A DNA stretch of 64,000 bases, taken from the NCBI GenBank assembly GCA_964017235.1, contig OZ024936.1, forward strand, positions 93,594,537 through 93,658,536. Direction: 5' to 3'. This document shows positions 53,550 to 64,000 of the stretch, piece after piece; the first letter of the stretch is position 1; every line of letters starts with the position of its first letter. Source of the DNA: Sabellastarte sp. h YS-2021. Taxonomy: Eukaryota; Annelida; Polychaeta; Sabellida; Sabellidae. The notes below the pieces were generated by a model. The model had not been told where the DNA came from, made no database searches, and saw nothing but the letters and a program-made list of their open reading frames with translations. A program made the position numbers and the translations under genes.

Positions 53550-54551
53550 ATGCCTAAATTATTTCACTGCTCTAAATGTGGGGAGGAACACAGGAGGCCT
53601 GTGGGTAGCAAATGTCAACTGTATGTAGAAAGTACTGCAAGTACTTCCGCTACTCTTAGGGATGACAATGTGGATGACAGAACTAATTCGCAAATTCTCA
53701 GTGCACTTAATGCTGTTAGTTGTAGGCTGTCGGCTATTGAGCAACGGATAGACAGAACCGAGGAACAACTTCAGGGTCATGTGAAGACTGGTTCCGACAT
53801 AGCCGGTTCCCTGAACGTGAGCAGCACACCCTTACAGGATGTGGGAGAGGAAAGTGACGCTGGGGACGACATCGTCATCCCATCTACAAAGTTTCTTAAA
53901 ACCTCCAAGAGTATACAAGATGCAGTAGACATCAGGCTCCAAGAACTGGCCAAGCTAAACGAGCAAGGTAAGTTCAAGTCACAGAGAGGCAATAATGATC
54001 AGGTCATAGTAAAACAGCAAATACCCTGGCCTCAGAATTATATTCTGGCAGGTACTTCCAAATCGAGAGTCACGTATGATAGTTTATCCAGTTTTCAATG
54101 GATGGCGGGTTTTAGTGCTATAATTAGAGAGGAAAAAAATGTAAAAATCAAAAATGCCATGCTTGAGTACATGACGGATATCATGGAAGATGCCCAAGAT
54201 TTTGGCTGGGCTACGGCTAAAGGGGCTCATGCCCTTATCCTCTGTCGCATGGAGGAAGGTAAAGTTGATTGGTTGAGCTCGGAAAAACTGGATCGCTTGA
54301 GAAGAGCACATGCTCAAAAAATTGTGACAAGTACGGGAGGTAACTCACATCCCACAAAAAATAAAGTCGAGGCTCAAGGGGTACCTTGTAAGTTTTACCA
54401 ATCCATGAAATGTAGTCACAAAAATGACCATACCACAAATGGCCAGTTATATAAGCACATTTGTACTCATTGCTTTAGTTTAGGCAAAAAATTTGCACAC
54501 CCATTGAAGGACTGTAGAAATAAGCGTCAACAGGACGCAAAAAACGAATAG
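53550..54551 (+). CDS. gag-like protein of the second Ngaro-like element
   Basis: Start chosen at 53550 (MPKLFHCSKCGEEHRRPVGS), because it lines up with the start of the gag at 31090; the eight codons upstream belong to the leader repeat. Shares the N-terminal CxxC knuckle, GKFKSQRGNNDQVIVKQQIP, SSFQWMAGF, LDRLRRAHAQK and the C-terminal Cys/His cluster (CKFYQSMKCSHKNDH). Confidence 0.8.
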   Translation: MPKLFHCSKCGEEHRRPVGSKCQLYVESTASTSATLRDDNVDDRTNSQILSALNAVSCRLSAIEQRIDRTEEQLQGHVKTGSDIAGSLNVSSTPLQDVGEESDAGDDIVIPSTKFLKTSKSIQDAVDIRLQELAKLNEQGKFKSQRGNNDQVIVKQQIPWPQNYILAGTSKSRVTYDSLSSFQWMAGFSAIIREEKNVKIKNAMLEYMTDIMEDAQDFGWATAKGAHALILCRMEEGKVDWLSSEKLDRLRRAHAQKIVTSTGGNSHPTKNKVEAQGVPCKFYQSMKCSHKNDHTTNGQLYKHICTHCFSLGKKFAHPLKDCRNKRQQDAKNE

Positions 54552-54624
54552 GGCACTGCAAAACTGCAGTGCCCATTTCGAAAGTTGGATCAAAAATAAT
54601 GCAAATACTACTGTAACAGATAAA

Positions 54625-56910
54625 GTGGTAAGACACAGGTTCAAAACCAGAGTGGTTTACAATGCTAGTATTAACGTCAGTGAAAGTACTAACTGGAAGT
54701 TGGACTTATACAAAGCCAACAATATGTCTTATGCTCAAGTGCTGAAAATAGCTGTAAAGCGCAAATCTGCAGAGACTAAAACAGATAATAGCATAAATGT
54801 TAAAGTCAGAGATACTACTGAAAAACACAAAAATGTAGTAGGTAGTCACCTGTACAACTCAGTCAAAAAAGCACCTAATTGGTGTAATCCCAGTCAGAAG
54901 GTTAATAAGGTCAAGGTCAGATACACAAAAGGTCAGTCAAAGGTAAACCACCAAAATACTGTTAAAAATGAGATTCAGTGTACAAATAGGTTTGCCCTTT
55001 TGTCAGTCAACGGCGTCGTGTCTGATATCAATTCTGCTATGGAAAAAAATGTAATGGGCATAAATACAACTGTTGGCAGGGCCCAGGAAAGTAAAGCAAG
55101 TGTTAGTACAGGCCCTCAGAAACCTTGTAAAGCGTCAAACAATGACGCCTTCACTCAAAGCTCACTAGACATGCCCTTAAGCAAAGAAAGCTATCCAGAT
55201 AGCAGTAGCAAATATGACCTACCCCTTAGACTAAAAAATAGGTCCATTACCTACAAACAGGTCTTGCCATCATGTCCAACCCTTCAGTTATGGGATGTTC
55301 AAAACAAGTTTAAGTTTGGCTTCATCCCTTTAGGAAGCCAGCTTATGCCAGATCATTTGAATCCAATTGAGGTTGATGCAAACCCACTAGCGTTGCATAA
55401 TTGCATGGTTGAATCTAAAGAATATAATTTCATGCAAAATCAGATCAATTTAAAGTCCCAGTTGAATCCAGACATATGGGATCAATATCTCCATGACTAT
55501 TGGGATAAGCAATTACCCTTACTTATAAGGTTTGGCTTCCCCTTGGATTATAACAGGGACGGTTCTTTGAGAAGTCAGGAAACCAATCATGCTTCGGCTA
55601 TAGAATTCCCACAGGACATCCAAGCATACTTAGATGAGGAAGGTCAACATAAAGCAATATTGGGACCGTTTAAGGACAAGCCCATTAAAAACTTGCACAT
55701 ATCCCCTATGATGACTAGGGAAAAGCCCAATGCTACCCACCGTCGGGTCATTATAGATTTGAGCTTCCCACAAGGTCAATCTGTTAACGCGGGTATCCCC
55801 AGGGATCAATATTTGGGTACCCCTTTTATTTTAAAGCTCCCTACAGTCGACACAATTACTGAACAGATTAAAGTCTTAGGCAGGGGTTGCAAGCTTTACA
55901 AAGTCGACATCAGTCGAGCTTTTCGACATGTTAAGTTAGATCCCAAAGAATATGATCTCTTGGGATTACGTCATAACCGTTATTACGTCGATACGTGCCT
56001 GCCCTTCAGGTATAGGAACGGAAGTGCGTTATTTCAGTGCCTAAGTGACGCTGTGCGTCATATCATGTGCCAACGTCATTATGACGTAATAAATTATATT
56101 GATGATATTCTTGGGATCGGTTTACCTAGTCAGATTGACGCCTCTTTTGACGCTTTGCGTCAATTATTGCAAGACCTCGGTTTACAAGTCTCTGAGAAAA
56201 AACTGGAAAGTCCCACAACCTGCTTGAATTGTTTAGGCATAGTAGTTAACACAGAGACTTTTACCATGTCCATACCCCCTGTAAAGTTAAAAGAAATTTG
56301 GGAAAAGTGCTGCCAGTGGCAGAAAAAACGTTATTGCAATAAAAAACAATTGCAATCTCTTTTAGGTAGCCTTCTATATGTTAGTAAATGTGTCAGATCA
56401 TCCAGATTCTTTCTTAATAGATTACTGGATGTTTTAAGGTCTATGGAAGACAAAGAGCAGAAAAAAATTACTATGGAAGCTAAAAGGGACATCAATTGGT
56501 TTGTAAAGTTCATATCCATATATAATGGAGTTACATTTTTTGACCAAAAACCCATTGCCCATTCCATTGAATTAGATGCTAGTTTGCAGGGGATGGGAGC
56601 ATGGTGGGGCTCTGAAGTTTACACTCTTACAATTCCCCTAGGTTACATGAATCTACAGATAGTGCATCTGGAAATGCTCAATATTTTAGCTGCTCTTAGG
56701 GTGTGGCACAAGCCTTGGAGAAATAGTAAAATTGCCATAGCATGTGATAATTTAGCTGCAGTACAGGTCTTAAATTCTGGTAAGACCAAAGACCTAACTT
56801 TAGCTGCCATAGCTCGCAATATACAATTTCAAATTGCAATAATGAATGTAGAGTTAAAAGTCAGGCATATTCCAGGTAAGGTCAATGTGATAGCTGACCT
56901 TTTGTCCTGA
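54625..56910 (+). CDS. RT-RNase H of the second Ngaro-like element
   Basis: A long frame with a variable leader, then the reverse transcriptase (MTREKPNATHRRVIIDLSFP, KLYKVDISRAFRHV, VINYIDDILGIG) and RNase H (ELDASLQGMGAWWG, HLEMLNILAALRVW, CDNLAAVQVL, HIPGKVNVIADLLS). Codon choice around 55900-56200 is richer in CGT/GTC than in the intronic copy, which supports a separate history. Confidence 0.8.
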   Translation: MVRHRFKTRVVYNASINVSESTNWKLDLYKANNMSYAQVLKIAVKRKSAETKTDNSINVKVRDTTEKHKNVVGSHLYNSVKKAPNWCNPSQKVNKVKVRYTKGQSKVNHQNTVKNEIQCTNRFALLSVNGVVSDINSAMEKNVMGINTTVGRAQESKASVSTGPQKPCKASNNDAFTQSSLDMPLSKESYPDSSSKYDLPLRLKNRSITYKQVLPSCPTLQLWDVQNKFKFGFIPLGSQLMPDHLNPIEVDANPLALHNCMVESKEYNFMQNQINLKSQLNPDIWDQYLHDYWDKQLPLLIRFGFPLDYNRDGSLRSQETNHASAIEFPQDIQAYLDEEGQHKAILGPFKDKPIKNLHISPMMTREKPNATHRRVIIDLSFPQGQSVNAGIPRDQYLGTPFILKLPTVDTITEQIKVLGRGCKLYKVDISRAFRHVKLDPKEYDLLGLRHNRYYVDTCLPFRYRNGSALFQCLSDAVRHIMCQRHYDVINYIDDILGIGLPSQIDASFDALRQLLQDLGLQVSEKKLESPTTCLNCLGIVVNTETFTMSIPPVKLKEIWEKCCQWQKKRYCNKKQLQSLLGSLLYVSKCVRSSRFFLNRLLDVLRSMEDKEQKKITMEAKRDINWFVKFISIYNGVTFFDQKPIAHSIELDASLQGMGAWWGSEVYTLTIPLGYMNLQIVHLEMLNILAALRVWHKPWRNSKIAIACDNLAAVQVLNSGKTKDLTLAAIARNIQFQIAIMNVELKVRHIPGKVNVIADLLS

Positions 56911-57025
56911 TGGAACACTCGAACTAATCCCAATGCTACCCTAAGTCAATTATTGCCTTCACACAAATGGGTACCTATAAATGACAGTCACATCATGATA
57001 GATTGGTCCATATAATTACCTTATT

Positions 57026-57905
57026 TTGGTAGGCCATCACCCCTCTATGAAAAAACTGATACAACTGGGTATACAGAAGACCTCCATGGCCTTCAGACCA
57101 TCAACAGACAGAAATTATACCAGTATGTTTAGATTATTTTTAGCTTTTACAATATTCATGAAACTCAACGTCTTCCAACTCACACCCCTTATTATTCTTG
57201 CATACCTACAGTTTCTGGAAAGTAACAATACATCCAGTTCATCCATGTCCAACCATCTATCGGCTATAAAAGCAAAACTGTCACTGTTGGGTGTTTCAAT
57301 TCAGCCATTTCAGGACCCTAGAATAAAGTATTTCCAAAAAGCTATGGTACTTCATAGACCATTCAAGGTACAGCTGAAAAAAGTTATAGATATAGATACC
57401 CTACACCTCATAATTCGAACCTGTGACTCCACTTACATGGGTCAAGTGTTTAAAGCAGTCTATACCTTGGCTTTCTTCTCCTTTTTAAGATTGTCAAATC
57501 TGGTGCCTCACAATGCCCAGGCTTTCTCGCCTCTGTATCATTTAGCAAGAGGGGATATAATTATGGCTGCTCCAGGTATGCATGTAGTTATTAAGTGGTC
57601 TAAAACTATTCAGGCAAGAAATATGGTAAAGATTTTAAAAATTCCAAACTTGGGTGCAAACCCCATATGCCCTGTAACTGCTATAAAAAATGTTCTTTCA
57701 ATAACACCTGGATCAAAAAATGACCCATTGTTTCAATATAAAACCCTCAAAGGTTGGGCCCCTCTTACTGATACACAGGTCAGGCGTCATTTTCACCTGA
57801 TCCTGAAAAAATTGAATCTCCATCAGTCCAACCTTACCTTTCACGCCTTCCGGCGTTCAGGTGCCACCTACGCCTTCAACTCAAATGTGGCATTGCAGGA
57901 CGTAT
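57026..57905 (+). CDS. part of the tyrosine recombinase of the second Ngaro-like element
   Basis: Aligns with the recombinase at 26579-27613 (FRPSTDRNYTSMFRLFLAF, TLAFFSFLRLSNLVPH, TFHAFRRSGATYAF). Part of a broken element; no active protein is claimed. Confidence 0.75.
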
Positions 57906-58125
57906 CTAATTGTGACCAACATTTCTGTTTAAATCACACCTACAAGTGTCCAATATCTTTCATTATTGGTCAGTTGTTTCACTCAGTGAATATAACCATA
58001 AATGGAAGCCATTTTTACACATTTCTAAGGACACCCTTATACTTTTTGTTCAAATAAAATGACCATAAACCCCAAAATACATACCAGAAATATAGAAATG
58101 AAGAATAATAATGTTAAACAACATC
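57906..58125. other. unassigned segment between two elements
   Basis: Lies between the recombinase part and the putative end of the Kolobok-like element. No match to either in the window. Confidence 0.4.
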
Positions 58126-58439
58126 TTAAAGGGTGACTATCCCCAAAAAATTACTATATGTTTTTTTTCTTGCATTCACTTTGTTTAATGCATTTATGTA
58201 CATTGCCTGTAGTTAGGATTCCCAAAACACAACAAACACTTTGTAAAATGACTTTTATAACATGCCTGTCAAGGCAGCACATACTCCTCACTCGGCATTC
58301 TTATCAGTGAGCCAGTGCACTGACGTCATGATTGCCCCAGCATGGTTTCAGCTTATCTCAGTGTCTGCATACAAAGTGGGGTACACACATCTTTTCTGGA
58401 TTTATTATTCCTCTTGTTTTTGTAAATATAACATTCAAT

Positions 58440-61400
58440 ATGGTACACTGTGTTGCTTTTGGCTGTCACAATAAAAGTGACAGAAGAAAGCCTGGGCAAA
58501 GGATAAGTTTTTTTAGTTTTCCCAAAGATAAGTCTATGAGAAACAGCTGGATAATTTTGATGAAAAGAAATAATTATACATGGAAACCTACACATAAGCT
58601 TTGTTCAGATCACTTCACCACTGATCAATATAAAGTTAACCCAGAATGGATGGCTAAACATGGATACTAGAATGCTTTATTAAAATTGAAATTGGATGCT
58701 TTACCAAAGTTTACATTCTCAGACTCCAAAGAAAATACACCAGAAAAAAGTAGAGGTGCCTTCATGAAGAGGAGGAAAAAAGAGGTAAATACAATCAATT
58801 GTTTCATCAATTCTATTAAACTGGGGGATAATAAGTTTTTTTTCAGTAATTATCATATAATATTCCCCTGAGAATGTATAAATTCTTCTATTGTTGTAAA
58901 ATATAGCAAGTCAGATGTTCTTATTTTTAATAAATAAATTAAATAATAGCCCTGATTTGGATATCATGCTTTTTCATATCTCTGAAGTATTTAGGACCAA
59001 ACAATACAGACTTCTTAGTAACTCCATTTTTTTGGTCTTTTAGACATTAGAGGAAGCACTTTCTAGTCATTCAGCTGGAACTAAAACACGTGAGAATGCA
59101 GAAGATAGTCATGTTATTGAGATAGACCATGAGGATCAAGACAGTGAAGAGCCACTAAGTAACTGCAATAGTGTGGAGAAACAAGCTGCTTGTGAAAGTA
59201 TTCTCAGGTCTATCCAAGTAAAGCCAGAGGTCAGATCCAAAGGTAAGATCAATATTTATTGTATTCATCAGGATTTTATCTTTTAAAGGCTGTGGTGTCT
59301 TTGTTATTATTTGCTTGCACTGTATAAAAACAAGATCCTATGCTTGCATATGAGACACAGTAACAACTGTCATCACACATATTACTTTAAATCAGCATCT
59401 GTCACTCGGCTTTGTTTTATGTAAGGTGTATCATAGATACATATTTTATACTTAATTTGTTGTGGTGACATTATGTAGCATATTAGACAGATTTCAACAC
59501 TATTCAGGTATCCAAGCCAATAATGCAAAATATATGCCAGCTGCCAAATCAAACCACAGCCAGTGGACACTGCTGTACAAACAGATGAGAGTGCACTGAA
59601 AGATTCATGTATGCATAGACAGTGCCCAGATAAAGGAAAAGAGGAGCAAATGGACTGGGGCAGCTTTGAAATTGATGGCAATATGGATGATGAGCTGGAC
59701 TATACACCCAATCAGGAATACAAATATTTAGTGGCTCATTATTGTCTGGTTCAACTCTTTACTCAGTGTAGGAAACTTCAATGTCAATGCTTCACAGACC
59801 CTATACTAAGAACACGAGGAACAATGGTCACTGTTACAATAGAATGCACAGATGGTCACATCTATTCTTGGTCAAGTCAACCAAATGATGAAACCCTACC
59901 TTGGGGCAATCTTTCTGTGGCTGCTGCTGTGCTATATTCAGGAAGCAGCTATAAGAAAATGGCCACATTTTTCAGTCACATGAAAGTGCCTTTCATAAGT
60001 AGCAGTACTTTCTACAAAATACAGCAGTCATATCTGATACCAGTAGTGATTGTGTACTGGAAAGGCTGGCAAGATGTATACCTGGAGATGTTGGAGGGGA
60101 AAGAACTCAGAATTGCTGGGGATGGTTGCTGTGATTCTCCAGGACACTGTGCAAAATACTGTTCATATTCAATAATGGATGTCAAAAACAACAAAATCTA
60201 GGATACACAAATTGTACAGGTACATAGAGCCTTTTCATTACATTTAGTTTTGCTGCCTGTGAAATGTACTATGTCCTAACTTTGCTTATAGAATATATAA
60301 AGTGTATCATTATCTCTGTTGCTGATGGAATATTAAATCTACACCTTTAAATTATGACTAACATTATTACTCATCCTTTATTTCATAAGTTGAATATATC
60401 TGTCATCACTGAGCTTTACATACATGTAATATGTTTTTCAGTCAAATGAAGTATCAAGCCCTTTTCATATGGAGCTTGAAGGACTCAAAAGAAGCTTGGC
60501 AACTGTCAACTCTAGAGGAATAAACATTTCAACATTCATCACAGATAGACATGTACAAATAAAGAAGTACATGCGAGAAGAACACCCAGACAGAACTCAC
60601 AACTTTGATGTGTGGCATGTTGCAAAAGGTAATTGGTATGGGTATATTCTAAAAAAGACCTAATATTTTATACACACATTCATGTAAATTCATAAAATTA
60701 ATATGCAACACATGTTTGCTGGACTGAATTCAATTTAAAGGGTTAAGATTCAGTTGTTAGTTCCTTATCAGTTATTATTAACATTAAGGGGTAATGGATT
60801 CTTAGCAAAGTGCAGTGCCTCCCTGTTTCTTATCTTATGACAAGAGACTATATATCACCCTATATTAATTTAGGAACAGAAAAGAGACTGTTAGCTGTGG
60901 CCCAAAGAACAAATGGTGCTGAGATTAAACCATGGCTCTCCAGCATAAAAAATCACATGTACTGGAATGCAGCAAGTAGTGGAGATAATGGACCACTGAA
61001 AAGAGCCAAGTGGCTCTCTGTCCTTAACCACATTGCCAATCAACACACTGGCCATGGCAACATTTTTCCTGAATGTTGTCATGGTGAACTTGAAGAAGAC
61101 AGAACTTGGATATGCAAAAGTACATGCTCTATATTGTGACCACTTGAGCTATTTTGAATGCAAATTTTAATAAATTGTTTTAAACTTCAAAGTTTGGTGT
61201 TACTTTGACATTTTCACTATTTAAGCATATATTTTTTTCCTTCAATCTTAACTTTAATGTAATTATAAAATCATGCAACATACATGATGTTTACCATTTA
61301 ACAGATTCGGTGGCCTACCAGTTACTGGAACCAATAGTCAACAGCAACTTCCTGTTAAAAGATATTGAGAAATTGTCACCAATTCACCAAACTTATGGTC

Positions 61401-62656
61401 TTGAGGTCTTCCACCAAGTGATTCTTTCTTTTGCAACCAAAACCCTTCATTATTTATACTGGAGCATGACAGCAAGGTAATTTCCAGCATTTATACAAAG
61501 CTTAATCAGCAGAAATGTCTTACAACTTTGATTATTAACATTTAATTATTTTATTATTGTAACATTCATGTATACATTTTAGAGGACAAAATGATACCTT
61601 GTTTCAAGTTTGACAAAATGAGTTCAAATTACTGTATATATTTGGGTTATATTGTCACTTTTAACACATTGTATAGGCCATGTCACGACGGGTAGCTGGA
61701 AGGGCAGGGGAAACCAGTACATACAGCTGGTCAAGGTTCTGTACTGTAAACTGCTGACCAGCAGCAAGCATCTAGCAGCTTTCCCAATGAGGTCGAGCCG
61801 GGAACAGAGGTGGGAGACAAGAGTGTTAAAACTCTGTCACCGTTGCCACCATTCAAATTACTGTAAAACAATGTCTTTCCAAACCAAATATGCCTGTAAA
61901 CGGAAGGGGTGCAACTTGCTAATTTATGAGTTACAATAATGCTTTTTTAATATGTTTAAATATGTCATGGCTTTCTATTGCATTGAAATTAATGTTCATA
62001 ACTTGTTATATTGCAGGACCTACTTGGCAGCAATACATTACAATTCACGAAAATTCACAAGCTTGCACCAAGGAAGGTGAGGCAAGATTTACGCCCGTGT
62101 ATCCAAAAAAAATCGAGGGGAGAGAGTAGTCATAAAAGCAGTGAAAGAACAGCCAACTTACAGTAAGTGTTAGAAAAAATAAGATAAAAAATAAACTTTA
62201 TTGTCAAAAGCATGTATTTCAAAACAATGACAGTGATACTACACACAATCAATCTGGTTATTGCCACAGTTTTTGTTATTATTCATTATCTCAGCTGAGA
62301 AATGATAATTTTACATAACGAAAGTTTGTATAATACTTCTTATAAACTTCAGATGTACTGTATCATATTTCCTTTTCTCCAAGATTAGTTAGAATTGAGA
62401 TAAAATATATTCTTTGGTAAATAAGCTGACAATGGGATCCTAACATCTTTATTTTCATTTGGTTTCAAACTACGTGACAGATTTGATGGAGGCTTTGACT
62501 CAAAGACGAAAAAACTTTAGTAGTTACCATTTATCACATGTAGATGCCAGAAATCTTGTGATCAACACACCACCAGCATTGACAACAGATCATGTGCATG
62601 CCAATAAAGACTATTTGATAGAGCATCACATGACAAGGTTTTCAAAAAACAAGTGA
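58440..62656 (+). pseudogene. THAP-domain DDE transposase gene, decayed
   Basis: Exons with GT-AG borders: 58440-58784 (THAP zinc finger: C-x4-C in HCVAFGC, Trp in NSWIILMK, KLCSDHF, then ALPKF like the AVPTIF box); 59044-59242 (acidic linker); 59508-60219 (AVQTDES, CxxC-type linker, catalytic AGDGCCDSPGHCAKYCSYS); 60442-60628 (ITDRHVQIKKYM, DVWHVAKG); 60874-61119 (IKNHMYWNAASSG, NIFPECCHG); 61305-61476 (LLKDIEKLSPIHQ, YGLEVFHQ); 62017-62162 (ACTKEGEARF); about 62465-62656 (end). D, D and E candidates are the DSPGH, TDRH and LEVFH residues. Lesions: TAG in exon 1 (58668) and near 60199, frame changes near 59550 and within 62040-62130. The layout fits Kolobok transposases; P-element-like THAP proteins are the alternative. 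Confidence 0.7.
61637..61851 (-). mobile_element. tRNA-derived SINE in a transposase intron
   Basis: Minus strand, near full length, worn B box. Flanked by TTCAAATTACTGTA (61623-61636, 61852-61865). It lies between transposase exons 6 and 7. Confidence 0.85.
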
Positions 62657-62952
62657 AAATTTATCATGGGTAAAACAGTCTTTGACCTAGACTTGGAGTC
62701 TGTCAGCCTATGTGCAACCAATATCCAGTCTTATTAATGGAATCTCAATTGTCATTCATATATATGCAACAGTTAGTGGTGAAACTAATTGTTAATTTTG
62801 AGATATAGTTTCCTTACCTAAAATCTAGTTGACATCCTGTTAGCTATTTCATTGATGTATTAAAATGTATATAATGTAAATTGTAAAATTAAAATTGTTC
62901 CCTTTCATTTTATCTCTGTTTTTATTTGTCACTGACTTCCATCTTGAGCTTT

Positions 62953-63290
62953 TATGGTCTGGCATAGCGAAACCCACAGTATTCTTTTGCTGGGTATTTT
63001 TGTCTTATAGCAGTCACACAGCAGGATGGAATAACCTTTCGTTCGTACTTTCTTAGTCTGCCATACACACCGTGTAAAATTTCTGTAGGCAATGAAACAG
63101 TATGCTTCATGTGGAGGTTTTGATTTATCCACAGGTGAAATGTCTTTAACATAGGCACAAAGTGATGTCTGTACAACAAATCGATTCAGGCAGTTACCCT
63201 GAAATCCTTCATGCTCAGAGAAACATTTGAATTCACCCTCAGAAACATCAAGGAGCTGGTCATTCTCCTTACAACAAACACATTCTCAAA
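62953..63290 (-). pseudogene. P2X7 C-terminal 'ballast'-like zinc-binding domain fragment
   Basis: Minus-strand frame ECVCCKEND, then KCFSEHEGFQGNCLNRFVVQ, AYVKDISPVDK, AYCFIAYRNFTRCVW, and after a one-base frame change KVIPSCCVTAIRQKYPAKEY, CGFRYARP. This follows the P2X7 ballast pattern CVCC...C.T.H.GF...CLN..VL..A...Y......R..AYR.F.RW.W......R..IPSCVV..IR..FP...Y.GF. In vertebrates this domain sits on the cytoplasmic tail of the P2X7 channel and binds zinc and nucleotide; in invertebrates it occurs in many unrelated proteins. It ends about 300 bp from the transposase 3' end, tail to tail. The first Cys-rich third of the domain is missing or on another exon. Confidence 0.65.
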
Positions 63291-63361
63291 CACAATTTAC
63301 TTATTAAGCAGATAGGGACTTAAGTTAACTCATAACAAAACAAATTGTGCAGGCCCATTTA

Positions 63362-64000
63362 GAATAGAATAGAATAGAATAGAAACATTTATATAGCGCA
63401 AAATTGATGCAACATCCTCTAATGCGCTTGAAATCAAAAAGGGAAAGTCGAGGGACGTTCGAGGTCATGATCCAAGGTTAGCGCCCGCCAGGTAGATGTA
63501 CTATGGTGGAGGATATGCTAATCTAAACAAGTAGGTCTTTAGCTGGCTACGGAAACCTGTTATTGTTTGTTGTGATCGTACTGATTGTGGGAGTCTGTTC
63601 CATTCTATGGGGGAAGCCACTGCAAAACCTCTCCTACCGATGGCCTTTTTGTGAGAGGCTGAGGAAAGAGAAAGACGATTTCCACGTGTTAGACAACTGG
63701 TTTTGATCAAGGATGATAGGTATGTGGGTTGAGAGAAATTTATAGCCTTGAAAGTAATTAGATTGTACTTAAACAATATACGGTAAGTGATAGGAAGCCA
63801 GTGTAGTTTTTGAAGAAAAGGAGTGACATGGCTAGTTCTATCAAGTCTAAAAACAATTCTACAAAGGGCATTTTGTATCTTTTGGAGTTTAGCAACATTG
63901 TACTTACTGATGCCATAAAGTAGGGAATTGCAGTAGTCAAGTCGACTACTGATCATTGAGTTTGCAAGCAAGGCTGCAGTTTCCATACTGAGGTATTTAC
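63362..64000 (-). mobile_element. 3' end of a CR1/L2-like LINE, cut by the window edge
   Basis: Minus-strand frame 63501-63986 encodes the LINE C-terminus: SRLDYCNSLLYGISKYNV, LQKIQNALCRIVF, LQKLHWLPITYRI, GRRGFAVASPIEWNRLP and a final FRSQLKTYLF. The 3' UTR includes GCGCTATATAAATG and ends in a (TTCTA)n tail (63362-63384 on the + strand reads AGAATAGAATAGAAT...). The frame is open, so this copy is younger than the ones at 1-590 and 37290-40662. Confidence 0.8.

Larger units (their letters stand above)
53081..57905 (+). mobile_element. Ngaro-like tyrosine-recombinase retroelement, second lineage, broken
   Basis: Parts in order: tandem leader repeats, gag-like gene, RT-RNase H gene and part of a tyrosine recombinase gene. 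All align with the intronic element at 23043-31601 but only at roughly half of residues, so this is a separate lineage. No split direct repeats were recognised at either side. It is broken (about two or three breaks) and clearly older than the intronic copy. Confidence 0.78.
58126..63300 (+). mobile_element. Kolobok-like THAP-DDE transposon, right end not in view
   Basis: The left end may be TTAA (58126-58129) followed by AGGGTGACTATCCCC, the sort of end expected for Kolobok elements, which duplicate TTAA. It is followed by an eight-exon THAP/DDE transposase gene and then a convergent P2X7-ballast-like frame. The matching right end was not found before a LINE fragment at 63362 and may be beyond the window or lost. 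Boundaries are inference. Confidence 0.5.

Noticed and set aside
63362-63384. Stand-alone AGAAT microsatellite
   Set aside because: It lies exactly at the 3' end of the LINE fragment and is that element's tail.
1-64000. CRISPR arrays, prophage, bacterial operons or ribosome binding sites
   Set aside because: No spaced identical repeats, no polycistronic gene runs; GT-AG introns and SINE/LINE content are eukaryotic.

Overview
The window looks like AT-rich nuclear DNA of an animal, most likely a mollusc or another lophotrochozoan. The evidence is split genes with GT-AG introns, a tRNA-derived SINE present more than ten times, several LINE lineages, many MITE-like palindromes, and tyrosine-recombinase retroelements. 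Nothing bacterial, viral or organellar was seen. The taxon is inferred from repeat style and protein flavour only.

Layout: 1-8600 holds a LINE tail, a possible first exon of a methyltransferase-like gene (1585-1719), a hairpin-rich repeat array, an old L1/Tx1-type LINE with a SINE at its endonuclease start, and a second methyltransferase-like exon with a GAGTG nucleotide-binding motif (8463-8597). 8600-19300 is almost pure repeat, including a 4 kb inverted-repeat structure with five nested insertions. 19465-36850 carries a SLC23-family (nucleobase/ascorbate, NCS2) membrane transporter on the + strand. Eight exons have matching splice phases except at one place, where about 235 residues of the conserved core are absent. 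The 11 kb intron of this gene contains a whole-looking Ngaro/PAT-type tyrosine-recombinase retroelement in antisense (23043-31601) with unusual tandem 1.48 kb terminal units. 37290-40662 is a CR1/L2-type LINE with an internal inversion. 41-52 kb holds MITEs, SINEs, a degraded second Ngaro-like relic (45478-47780), a 5S-rRNA-like dispersed repeat and an unidentified pseudogene. 53081-57905 is a third, diverged Ngaro-like copy on the + strand. 58126-63290 is a decayed THAP-domain DDE transposase gene (Kolobok-like, eight exons), followed tail-to-tail by a fragment of the zinc-binding 'ballast' domain known from the P2X7 C-terminus. The right edge is a LINE 3' end on the - strand.

The only clear host gene is the SLC23 transporter; the methyltransferase exons are a weaker case. 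Everything else is mobile DNA or its debris. The most interesting structures are the tandem split-repeat end of the intronic Ngaro-like element, the pairing of a THAP transposase with a P2X7-type ballast domain, and several nested insertions whose empty sites can be read from a second copy within the window.
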